Below, piece by piece: positions 49,501 to 61,500 of a stretch of DNA of 64,000 bases. The DNA comes from Cymbomonas tetramitiformis (lineage: Eukaryota > Chlorophyta > Pyramimonadophyceae > Pyramimonadales > Pyramimonadaceae): positions 1-64,000 of the forward strand of contig LGRX02035256.1 of the NCBI GenBank assembly GCA_001247695.2, given 5' to 3'. The translations under genes and the position numbers were made by a program. The notes under the pieces were generated by a model that saw nothing but the letters and a program-made list of their open reading frames with translations, was not told where the DNA came from and ran no database searches. The first letter of the stretch is position 1, and every line of letters begins with the position of its first letter.

Positions 49501-52500
49501 GCTCTGACAGGGGCTGAAGCACTGTGACGAGCCTGCCCCTCCGCACGCGTGTGTCTCTAACGGGGCTGAAGCACTGCGACGAGCCTGCCCTCCACACGCG
49601 TGTGACTGACGGGGGCTGAAGCACTGCGACGAGCCTGCCCTCCACACGCGTGTGACTCTGACGGGGGGCCAAGCACTGCGACGAAGCCTGCCCTCCACAC
49701 GCGTGTGGCTCTGACGGGGGCCAGCCACTGCGACGAGCCTGCCCCGCACGCGGTGGCTCTGACAGGGGGCTGGAAGCACGACGAGCCTTCGCCCTCCGGA
49801 CGTCGGTGTTGCTCTGACGGGGGCTGAGCACTGCGACGAGCCTGCCCTCCGCACGCGTGTGGCTCTGACGGGGGCTGCCACTGCGACGAGCCCGCCTCCG
49901 CACGCGTGTGACTCCCTGACGGGGGGCTGGAGCACTGCGACGAGCCTGCCCCTCCGCATGTGCAGGTTCTGACGGGGGCTGAAGTTAATTGCGACGAGCC
50001 TGCCCCTCCGCACGCAGTGTTGCCTGACGGGGCTGAAGCACTGTGACGAGCCTGCCCCTCCGCACGCGTGTGGCTCTGACGGGGGGCTGGAGCACTGCAA
50101 CGAGCCTGCCCCTCCGCACGCGTGTTACTCTGACGGGGGGCTGAAGCACTGTGACGAGCCTGCCTCTCCGCACGCGTGTGACTCTGACGGGGGGCTGGAG
50201 CACTGCGACGAGCCTGCCCCTCCACACGCGTGTGGCTCACGCGTTGCTCTGACAGGGCTGTGCCACTGCGACGAGCCTGCCCCTCTGCACGTGTGGCTCT
50301 GACGGGTGGGGCTGGAGCACTGCGACGAGCCTGCTCCTCCGCACGCGTGTGACTCCTGACGGGGCTGGAGCACTGCGACGAGCCTGCCCCCTCCGCATGC
50401 GTGTGTCTCTGACGGGGGGCTGGAAGCACTGCGACGAGCTCTGCCCTCCGCACGCGTTGCTCTGACAGGGGGCTGGAAGCACCAGATTTGAAGCTCTCGC
50501 CCTCCCCGCACGCGCGTGTTACTCGACGGGGCTGAAGCACTGTGACGAGCCTGCCCCCCTCCGCACGCGGTGACTCTGACGGGGGGCTGGAGCACTGCGA
50601 CGAGCCTGCCCTCCACACGCGTGCAGGGCTCTGACAGGGGCTGAAGCACTGCGACGAGCCTGCCTCCCCACACAGACTTGGACGGGGGGCTGAAGCACTG
50701 CGACCAGCCTGCCCCCTCCACACGCGTGACTCTGACGGGGGCTGAAGCACTGGCACGAGCCTGCCCCTCCACACGCGGTGGCTCTGACGGGGGGCTGAAG
50801 CACTACCAGCTCACCACGTGTGGCTCTGACAGGGCTGAAGCACTGCGACAGCCTGCCTCTCTCGCACGCGGTGACTCTGACGGGGGGCTGAAGCACTGCG
50901 ACGAGCCTGCCCCTCCGCACGCGTGTGGCTCTGACGGGGGGCTGAAGCACTGCGACGAGCCATCCCCTCCGCACGCGTGTGACTCTGACGGGGGGCTGGA
51001 GCACTGCGACGAGCCTGCCCCTCCGCACGCGTGTGGCTCTGACGGGGGGCTGAAGCACTGCGACGAGCCTGCCCCTCCGCACGCGTGTGACTCTGACGGG
51101 GGGCTGAAGCACTGCGACGAGCCTGCCCCTCCGCACGCGTGTGACTCTGACGGTGGGCTGGGGCACTGCGACGAGCCTGCCCCTCCGCACGCGTGTGACT
51201 CTGACGTTGCAGGCGGTGTGCTCTTTGCGTCATGACTCCCATTCAGACTCAGACAGCTTTGACTCCGACTCCGACTCCGGCTCCGACTCCGACTCCGATG
51301 ATTGTGGCCAGATGTGTGAGCGGGACCCGACGACGTGCGAGGAGTTCCAAGAAATGGCGGAGGGCTGCGCCTCCGACTGTTCGGAGGAGGTCCTCGCACG
51401 CTTCGAGGCGGAGTATTGCGGAGAAGCAGGTGCGCACGTGCTCGAACATGCTGCGACGAGCCTGCCCCTCCGCACGCGTGTGACTCTGACGGGGGGCTGA
51501 AGCACTGCGACGAGCCTGCCCCTCCACACACGTGTGGCTCTGACGGGGGGCTGAAGCACTGCGACGAGCCTGCCCCTCCGCACGCGTGTGGCACTGACGG
51601 GGGGCTGGAGCACTGCGACGAGCCTGCCCCTCCACACGCGTGTGGCTCTGACGGGGGGCTGAAACACTGCGACGAGCCTGCCCCTCCACACGCGTGTGGC
51701 TCTGACGGGGGGCTGAAGCAATGCGACGAGCCTGCCCCTCTACATGCGTGTGGCCCTGACGGGGGGCTGGAGCACTGCGACGAGCCTGCCCCTCCGCACG
51801 CGTGTGGCTCTGACGGGGGGCTGAAGCACTGCGACGAGCCATCCCCTCCGCACGCGTGTGACTCTGACGGGGGGCTGGAGCACTGCGACGAGCCTGCCCC
51901 TCCGCACGCGTGTGGCTCTGACGGGGGGCTGAAGCACTGCGACGAGCCATCCCCTCCGCACGCGTGTGACTCTGACGGGGGCCACAATGCGACGAGCCTG
52001 CCCCTCCGCACGCGGTGACTCTGACCGGGGCTGGAGCACTGCGACGAAGCCTGCCCCTCCGCACGAGTGTGACTCTGACGGGGGGCTGAAGCACTGCGAC
52101 GAGCCTGCCCCCGCACGCGTGTGGCTCTGACGGGGCTGAAGCACTGCGACGAGCCTGCCCCTCCACACGCGTGTGACTCTGACGGGGGGCTGGGAAGCAC
52201 TGCACGAGCCTGCCCCTCCACACGCGTGTGACTCTGACGGGGGCTGAAGCACTGCGACGAGCCTGCCCTCCGCACGCGTGTTGCTCTGACGGGGGCTGAA
52301 GCACTGCGACGAGCCTGCCCCTCCGCACGCGTGTGGCTCTGACGGGGGGCCAGCACTGCGACGAGCCTGCCCCTCTCGCACGCGGTGACTCTGACGGGGG
52401 GCTGAAGCACTGCGACGAGCCTGCCCCTCCACACGCGTGTGACTCTGACGGGGGGCTGAAGCACTGCGACGAGCCTGCCCCTCCACACGCGTGTGACTCT

Positions 52501-55500
52501 GACGTTGCAGGCGGTGTGCTCTTTGTGTCATGACTCCCATTCAGACTCAGACAGCTTTGACTCCGACTCCGACTCCGTCTCCGACTCCGACTCCGACTCC
52601 GGCTCCGACACCGACTCCGATGATTGTGGCCAGATGTGTGAGCGGGACCCGACGACGTGCGAGGAGTTCCATGAAATGGCGGAGGGCTGCGCCTCCGACT
52701 GTTCGGAGGAGGTTCTCGCACGCTTCGAGGCGGAGTATTGCGGAGAAGCAGGTGCGCACGTGCTCGATCATGCTGCGACGAGCCTGCCCCTCCGCACGCG
52801 CGGTGACTCTGACGGGGGCTGAAGCACTGCGACGAGCCTGCCCCTCCGCACGCGTGTGACTCTGACGGGGGGCTGAAGCACTGCGACGAGCCTGCTCCTC
52901 CGCACGCGTGTGACTCTGACGGGGGGCTGAAGCACTGCGACGAGCCTGCCCCTCCGCACGCGTGTGACTCTGACGTTGCAGGCGGTGCGCTCTTTGTGTC
53001 ATGACTCCCATTCAGACTCAGACAGCTTTGACTCCGACTCCGACTCTGTCTCCGACTCCGACTCCGACTCCGACTCCGGCTCCGACTCCGACTCCGATGA
53101 TTGTGGCCAGACGTGTGAGCGGGACCCGACGACGTGCGAGGAGTTCCATGAAATGGCGGAGGGCTGCGCCTCCGACTGTTCGGAGGAGGTCCTCGCACGC
53201 TTCGAGGCGGAGTATTGCGGAGAAGCAGGTGCGCACGTGCTCGCCGAGGTCGGGGTTGCCACGTCGCCCGCACCAAACCTGCGTCGAAAGAGAGAAAGAG
53301 GGAGCAGCGTTGATGACGCCATGGCTGACTGGTCTTGGGCATGGAGCCTGTGGACCGCAGCCGCTGATCGGGGGCGGCTTTGCGACCCCTCCGTGGCCAT
53401 GCTGGAACATGTTGAGCAGTGATAGGGGGCGCCTCATAACACAGCTCAGAATCCAGGAAACCCCCCTTCCTGAGTGAAACCATTTTTTGGTCAGGAAACA
53501 TTGATACCTTGGTACAGCTTTCTTAAGGAACGCTCCGTGTTACACCTAATGGAAGCCTTGTTGGTGCGCTCGAGCAAACCTATGGTTCAGTACCTTAACG
53601 AGTGTAGCAAGGAACCTGAACGATTTGTCGCTCGTCAAGCAAGGAGCGAGCTGCAAACCTATGCTTCAGTACCTTAACTAGTACTATATATATACAACGT
53701 ATGTATATATATATATATATATATATATACTTAACTAGGAAGTATATATTCACTTAAATCATAGATAGAGCATCAAGGCCAGAAATAAATACGCTCAAAC
53801 GCCCGGAGGGCATAGCTTGTTTTTTTCTTTCTTCAACATATGACCTAATCATATGACCGTATTGTTGCATTATAGGGATCCCCGTCTCAAAACACCTGTT
53901 ATCACGCATTTTAACAGCGCCGCTTTAACCGCCATGCACGGCGGCTCCCCATTTCAATAGTTGCTTTGCTGCGTTGCAGGGCTGCCCGACTCTGACACCG
54001 ACTACGCTGACACCGAATACGCTGACACCGAATACGCTGACACCGACTACGCTGACACCAAATACGCTGACACCGAATACGCTGACTCCTTGGACATAAG
54101 CGGGAAGCGACGGAGTTTGATCGAGCGCCTGTCAGCGTGCCACTCCGTGCACCTCACGGCACCTTTGCCTGACCCACTAGCTTGTGCTGACTGGGCGGCG
54201 CTGTGGTCTCGCATTGCCGAGCATCCACTGCAGCCCGTGGCTGTATACGCTCAGGTGACTGCAGCACTCTCTGGCATTTCCCCGCCATTTAATGCTCCCT
54301 CCAGCACCCGACGCAGAGTCTGCGTGACGCGCCATAGGCTCTGAATTGCGCTCAGTGCTGACGCTGTTGTCCGGATCTCAACCATGGAAAAGGCGGTTGC
54401 AAGTCTGGCAAAGACCTGATGTCCACCAAGGGGTACCGAGCACTGACGCGTTGTCCGAAACGGTGTCCAGACTATTTGCGGCACATCATGGATAATCTGG
54501 ACCATGCTGAATGTGTGGCACATGGCATTGCATGCGAGCTGTTTTTGCATGACAGCGGACATCTGAACTGTAGGGTTGCCCAGCTTTGATTTAACGGCAG
54601 ATGGCACTCATCAGATGGCGCACTCCCTGCAATGCATGATCCTTGGCAGCGGTGAAAGAAGGGAGCCCCCGGAAGTTCAACAGTAGAGATGAATGCCACA
54701 AAGGCACTGCGCACGAAGGTTTGCGTAGTGCAACAATTTATTAGGGGTGCACGTTACAAGAAGTTTGGGGCTCTGGTATTATATGTGCCTAGGCATTGGG
54801 CATAGCTAATACCCGAGCGCCGCGTAATTGTGGCGACTCAAACATTCATGCTTCAGGCTCCTTGGACTCCATTCATACAGCACGAGGAGGCCGGAGAGGG
54901 TGGCATTGCGTTTAGCAAGACATTGTGAGAGACTTGCATTTAGAAATGGCTTATGACTTACAGTTCTGTTTTACCACTGCTCATGAATTTTCCCCCCTCA
55001 CATCTTCCCTCCTTGGCGAAGCAAGTTCAGATTTTGTGCTCGGAAGCCAGCAGCCTCAGTGCTAGCCGGGAGGGGGGGACGGGGGAGGGGGGCTTGCCAC
55101 GAGTTGCCGCAGGCATGCAAAGGGGAATGCAGCCGCGCGCACATCGGCCACCTCAGCGAGGCCTCAAGCCAAGGGTGCCTGCCGGCCGGCGCAGACAGCT
55201 CCAACGCTACTGTCAGCCTGCCTGCAGCCAAGGCCGTGTGCTCGAGCGCCGGCGGAGCTTTCTGTTGGGTTAGTCATACCGCTCCCCTTCCCTTATGACT
55301 CTCGCCTTCAGCCCCCAACCAATCAGGTGTATATGCCTTCAAGTTGCAGTGCTCGCCATCCTCGTCCAGCAAGGCGAACTTCAAGCCGACGGGGCCGATG
55401 CACGGATTCCTGCAATCCCCGTGTGGCAGCAGGTGGGATCGAGGGAGTGCGCGAATGCAGCGAGTGTGTGGGCTCCCTAACTCCGCGATGGCTGAAATCG

Positions 55501-58500
55501 TTTCCTTGTAGGCAGAACAGGCCCGCCCTTGCCGATAAGAACGGAGCCGCGCTGAAGTCGCTCGCGCCAGCCTCATTCCGTGCGAGTCATTGGGAGCATG
55601 CACGCATACAGGCGCCGGCTGGCACACGCTGCTCAGCACAACCCGTTGGCTGGCACAAGCCGCTCAGCACAACCCGTTGGCTGGCACACGCCGCTCAGCA
55701 CAACTCGTTGGCTGGCACATGCCCCTCAGCACAACCCGTTGGCTAAAGCCAGCCACGCGCCTCTAAGTGCTGCCAATGGATTTGCGTTGTCCGAGGCTGC
55801 GGGCTCCGGGATCCTGCTGCTGTTTGGTGCAGAGCAATGCCGCACATACCACGCCTCTGGGAGGAACAGCGGTGATGGGGCGGGAGATCCGCAGTTGAAT
55901 TTGGCAACGCTGCAAGATATTTGAAAGGGGGGGGTTGCATGGCGAGAAGTGAGAGATGCAATCCGCATTTGCGATGGCTGATTTCACACGAGTGGGGGTG
56001 CTGGTGGTTGGGGAGCGGGGGATGCAGTCGAAGTTAGCGGCGGTGACAGATCTGGTGAGGAAGGGAGAAAAGTACTGCAGTGCCGTACAGAAGGTGCTTC
56101 CCCGGTGCTGGCGCTTCCCCCCGAGGGATGTCACTCAAGAGCCGCATAGCGCAGATCGCCCGCAAATGCTGCGTGAACGGACACGGCCACCTTGGGTGGG
56201 GGGAACGATCGCGGCACCCCCAGCATTTACATGCGGTGAAGCGTGGGCGAGTGCTGAATGTTAGGAGGGCTGTGACTCTAGGCGGGCCAATGCCCCATTT
56301 TGCCTAAAGTGGTGGAGAGTGTCATTTTGGACTCTTCGGGGCGGTTCAGGGCTGAGGGTGTGATGGGGGAGGGGGGCGGAGAGCCGCTCGCAGGTAGGCA
56401 TGTCCCTGGAATGCTACTACGCACTAGTACCAAATTTGAAGGCGATGGGCGAGGTCCGTTCCTCAGCATTCCCGATTCTGACCTCGATTCCGACCTGCGT
56501 GCTGGAAAGCTGGCGGACGAGGCGGACCCCGGCAGCATGAGGGCGGTTCTGTGGATATTCGTTGGCTTGGGTGGCGATGCGGAGGACCACATGGGGCGCT
56601 GCCTTCTGTTGCTGCTTGTTTCCTCCTGCGCCATCTATCAGTACCCAACCGCGAAAAGTTCCCACAGCTCAAGACCAGACGAGTTGCCGGAGTGCAAACA
56701 TTGGCGGGAGGCGGGCTGATGAACATCCATCAGATTGCAGGCTTGCCGGCGACCTCCATTCCACACCTGAAGGGCGCTCTGAGTGCAGTTGTCCCTCCTC
56801 GATTCTGGAATCACTCGAAATAAGCGATATGTATAGGGCACTGGCCGCTCCATCAAGGATGCTTATTGGGGTGTGAGGGCGGGAGCGTGGACACGTTGGT
56901 GGCAGATGGAGCGAGTGCAAGATCTTGAGCGCCATAAGGCTTGCTTTGCTTCACCCCGGTCGCTAGCTGCACGAGTGTTCAAGAAGCTTGGGCAAAAATT
57001 GAGCACTGCATCACCCCGACAGACGGCACAGATGGTGCAGGCCCGGCCGGTAGGCGTTATTCGCAGAGCCGCACAAGAGAAGGAGAGCCCTTCCAGCGAC
57101 TCGGAGGTTGACTGGTCCTCGGAATACCAGTCGTCCGAGTACTCGGAGTCAAAGTGGTACACGGACGCAGAGTTGGACTCGGACTCGGACTCGGACTCGG
57201 ACTCGGACTCGGACTCGGACTCGGACTCGGAGTCGGACGGGCACGACTGGTACGACTGGCACTCAGACTCGGACGGGCATAACTACGATGATACGGACGA
57301 GGACTCATCAACGGAGTGGACCATGACGCTGTATGCCGATGACGGTTTTGGCATCGCAGAAATCCCTCACTCCGCAGGTGCTCCACGCATCTTAGAGATT
57401 TGGTGTCCCCCTACTAGTCCTGCAGCGCGCCATCGGGAGGCATCGATCCCAGGCTAGTGAAGCGGAGATGGAAGTGCTTCTGAGTTGAAGGCCATGGCAC
57501 GGCAGGCGGACTGCAGCTTCCCAATGCGCCGCACAGCGTCTCTCAACCGCGCGTGGTCCTGCCAGCATGTCCCTTAGGGAGATGGGTCAAACGCTGGATG
57601 TGGGCGGCTGCAGAGACCTTGCCGTGGCTCCGTCTTTATCAGGTCACGCGGTGCGACACGCTGAGGTGATCATCGGCATGTGGGTCAGCAGGCCGATGTT
57701 GGAGGTGTCTCCGGGAGGTTGCGGGGGGAAAGTGGGGCAGTGAGGTGCTGAAGCGGGGTGTGGTGGGCAGGAGGAACCATTGTGCCGATCATGTACCGCG
57801 TATTGGAGGGTGGCGAGCTGGAGGAGGAGCCGGGGCAGACCGCGTTTCCGTGGAACTCCGACGTGATCGTGTGGTCACACCACATCCGGCAAGGCGCTCA
57901 GTTGGATGAAGCTTGTGCTGATATCCCAGGATTGTGTGTGGATGAAGGGGAGGGCCGCAACGAGGAGGATCTGCACATGATGCTGATTGTGGAAGATGCC
58001 GTTGGGGACTCTGCCAGTCTGCTCTCTGAGGTGCCTCTGCTTCCATGAGAGACGCCCTCCACACCCATCAAGTGCAGGCCCGAGGGGCACCCGCAAATAC
58101 GCCCGCAGACTGCACGTAGTAGGGCCTCTCATCATCTCCCTCAGCCTGCTGTATGAAAACCTGAGAATCCCCCAAAACCCTAAGCTCCTGGGAATAATGA
58201 TAATAATGAAATACAGGACCCCCGATGACCCTCAGGACCCATTTGACCCTCAGGACCCGGCATCGGCGGCAGTGGAGAAGACCCACCGCGGAGCAGGCGT
58301 CTTGCAGGCGACTGGCTGGCACATCTCGGGCATGGAAAAGGGTGCAAATGATGGAGATTGACACCTGTGAGGAGGGCACAGGGGGTGGTAGACGGAGAGG
58401 CATCTGAACTTGTTGATGACAGCGATTCAGATTCGTGGTGGGACTCTGACTGGTCCTACTTCGACTCAGACGACTCAGACGCTGCTGCCGCAGAGGCGGA

Positions 58501-61500
58501 GCTTACTGATTGGCTCTGCAGTCTGAGCTACGAAGAAGCGGAGCTCTATTTCGGTAGCTAGCCCTCCAGCAGTGCCCGTGCCCACCTTTCCAGCTCTGCC
58601 ATCTTAGCCTCCCATCCTTTAGCTCGGAGAATATGCCCTGACCGTGCACAAGGATTACTTATGCAGTCAGGGTGGTGCACTCGCGCGGTGCTGCGTATAA
58701 TTAGGGATGCGCATCGAGGGCGCTGTCTGTATGAATGGCCGCTGAAGGATGCGCATCGAGGGCGCTGTCTGTATGAATGGCCGCTGAGGGATGCGCATCG
58801 AGGGCGCTGTCTGTATGAATGGCCGCTGAGGGATGCGCATCGAGGGCGCTGTCTGTATGAATCGAGGGCGCTGTCTGTATGAATGGCCGCTGAGGGATGC
58901 GCATCGAGGGCGCTGTCTGTATGAATGGCCGCTGAGGGATGCGCATCGAGGGCGCTGTCTGTATGAATGGCCACTGAGGGATGCGCGAGGCTGAGGCTCT
59001 CTCTTGGAGGAACGTTTTGAAGTGTTGCTATTTTCAGCACCCGGTGATGGGCGCTACTTATGTTGCAGGCGATGACACGCAAGAGTACATGGATGAGCTG
59101 TGCCCGGCCAGCCCTCCCATGTACGTCTGGCTGGAGGGCGAGTGGGGCGACTGCTCGACCTCCTGTGGGGGCGGCATTCAGGTCGGCCCAACAAGCACAG
59201 CCCTTGCGAGAAAGCCGGCGTTGCAGAAGGTGGCTCGAGCGCGCGCTTCTGCGTGTCTGCGCAGCCCTGAAGAGGGCAGTCGCCCGCCCGCGATCCCGCT
59301 CCTGCTCCTGCGCCTGCGCCTGATCAGGGCTTGCGGCGTCCTCATGAGCCAATTGTTTTTGCCGTCTCACCCTCAGAGCTCATTGCACCATGCACCAGGT
59401 CGCCGCGTGAGCCATATGAGGTCAACCGGTGCGTGCGATGCATTACGGCAAGTGCTGTGTGTGACGCATGCGGGCAGGCTCCTGGTCGCTAGGCGCACGT
59501 GGAATATGGCAGAGGACCTCTGGTCACGGGTGCCGCCGATCCGCCGGCACAGGGTGTCCGTTCTTACGGATGGAAGATGTCAGATGTAATTCGGAGCCTG
59601 GCGCAGCGCGTGGCATATTGCGGGCCCTGCTACACGGTGCAGTGAGGCGTCCTCTGCACACTTGTCGGGATTTGTTAGGGTGGCGCCGCGCGTGCGCGTA
59701 CCGCCAGGTGCCATGCACTGCTGCACTAGGGCTGCGGCCAATGGGGCGCTCAGCAGCATGCCGTGGTGGTGCGCAGGAGCGCGAAGTGGTGTGTGTCGAA
59801 GACTATAATGCCTCCCGACCCGTGGACAGCTCTCTGTGCGATCCCGCTGCAGAGCCTGCCGTCGAGCAGTCCTGCAACACCCTCTCCTGCGCCACTCTCG
59901 AGGTTTACCTCGGCCCGTGGGGGGACTGCAGCAAGACGTGCGGGGGTGGAGAGCGGTCCCGCACGGTGCAATGCATCAGCGGCGCGAACATCGGAGCGTC
60001 CGAGAATGTGCCAGTGATCGAGTGCGCAGATTTGCACACCGTGTCCACGACGAGCACCACAGCGCTCTCTGCGAAGGTGGGGCCTCGAGACCCGCCTCTG
60101 CTGGTGTGGGGGTGGCTAGCAGCATGTGTACCCTTGCAATGCGCGCCGTGTAGATGTGACAAGCTCGCGGTGGTGAGCATGGGATTGAAGACGGAACACG
60201 TGGAAAGGGAGGTACCGGGGTTTTGGGAGAGAGGGCCCTAAGGGAGCGCGCCATTGGGGGGGCTGGAGGTGAGCAAGAGGGGCAGTTGACAGAAGGCTGT
60301 GAGCGAGTGCGATGGGGGGCTGGAGGTGAGGAAGAAGGGCAGTTGACAGAAGGCTGTGAGCGAGTGCGATGGGGGGCAGGAGGTGAGGAAGAAGGGCAGT
60401 TCACAGAAGGCTGTGAGCGAGTGCGATGGGGGGCTGGAGGTGAGGTAGAGGGCAGTTAACAGAAGGCTGTGAGCGAGTGCGATGGGGGCAGGAGGTGAGG
60501 AAGAAGGGCAGTTAACAGAAGGCTGAGCGAGTGCGATGGGGGGGGGCTGGAGGTGAGGAAGAAGGGCAGTTGACAGAAGGCTGTGAGCGAGTGCGATGGG
60601 GGGCAGGAGGTGAGGAAGAAGGGCAGTTAACAGAAGGCTGTGAGCGAGTGCGATGGTGGGGGCAGACGCGAAAGGTTTCGAGGTTCATGTGCAGACACAC
60701 CAAGCGGGTAAAGAGGGAGGCACAAGGTAGAGCGGAGCCAGCAACGAGGGGGGCATGACGGAGTAAAGGCGATGGTTGGCGTCGTATGTGCCAGGAGTAC
60801 GAGGAATGCGCCACTGAGGCTTGCCCACAGTATTACTGGAGCACCGGCAGCTACGGCCGCTGCAACCAAACCTGCGGTGCGCGTACTTTGCGCCGTCCAC
60901 GGGACCCAGGCTCCCTGCGCCCGTTCCCACCCGCCCTCCCTAACAGGCTCATCCATTTTCCTTCCCTCATATGATGCCCCCCCCATCATCGGATTGTCCT
61001 CTCTCATCTGACGGCTCTCTGTCACCCGCCTACCCTCTCTCACCCGAAAGCCCCATCCCGTCCGATACCTCTCTCGCATGCGACTCTCGCACATCTGCGT
61101 GTGAGCTCGCCTGCTTTCATCCTTGACGCTGCGCTGCACCCTCAAACTCATTTGCCAACCTCCCTGAACGCTGAACCAAAGGTTTCTCCTTGCAACCAGG
61201 CTCCAGCCCAGGCCGCCTGGGGGAGTAGAACAGTGCAGGCGGCGGGTGGCTGGCGTGGGCATGATGGGAGCGAGGTGGCGCGCCACAGGGGGCGGAGTGA
61301 AGACCCGTAGTGTGACATGCATCGGAGAAGATGACGCGACAGCAGATGAGGTACGAAGGCGCTCCCGATTATGGCGCGTTTGTGGGGGGGGGGCAGCAAG
61401 GCGCCACACAACACGCTACATGACATATCGGGGCGGCGGCAGAGCGTTACATGATTCCAGTGGATGCGAGAGACGGCGCACCTGATTTTACCATCCCTTG

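Noticed and set aside
48978..53015. CRISPR-like array
   Set aside because: Units are head-to-tail with no unique spacers, in a eukaryotic intron.
48706..53501. Very long minus-strand ORFs (up to 750 codons) and plus-strand frames encoding CDEPAPPHACDSDGGLKH repeats
   Set aside because: The 54-bp unit is a multiple of three and stop-free in several frames on both strands, so long ORFs appear by chance. The frame of the flanking exon stops in the first unit, and indels break the repeat frame.
58558..59370. Minus-strand 270-codon ORF with a repeated YRQRPRCASLSGHS motif
   Set aside because: It is the shadow of the 42-bp intronic minisatellite.
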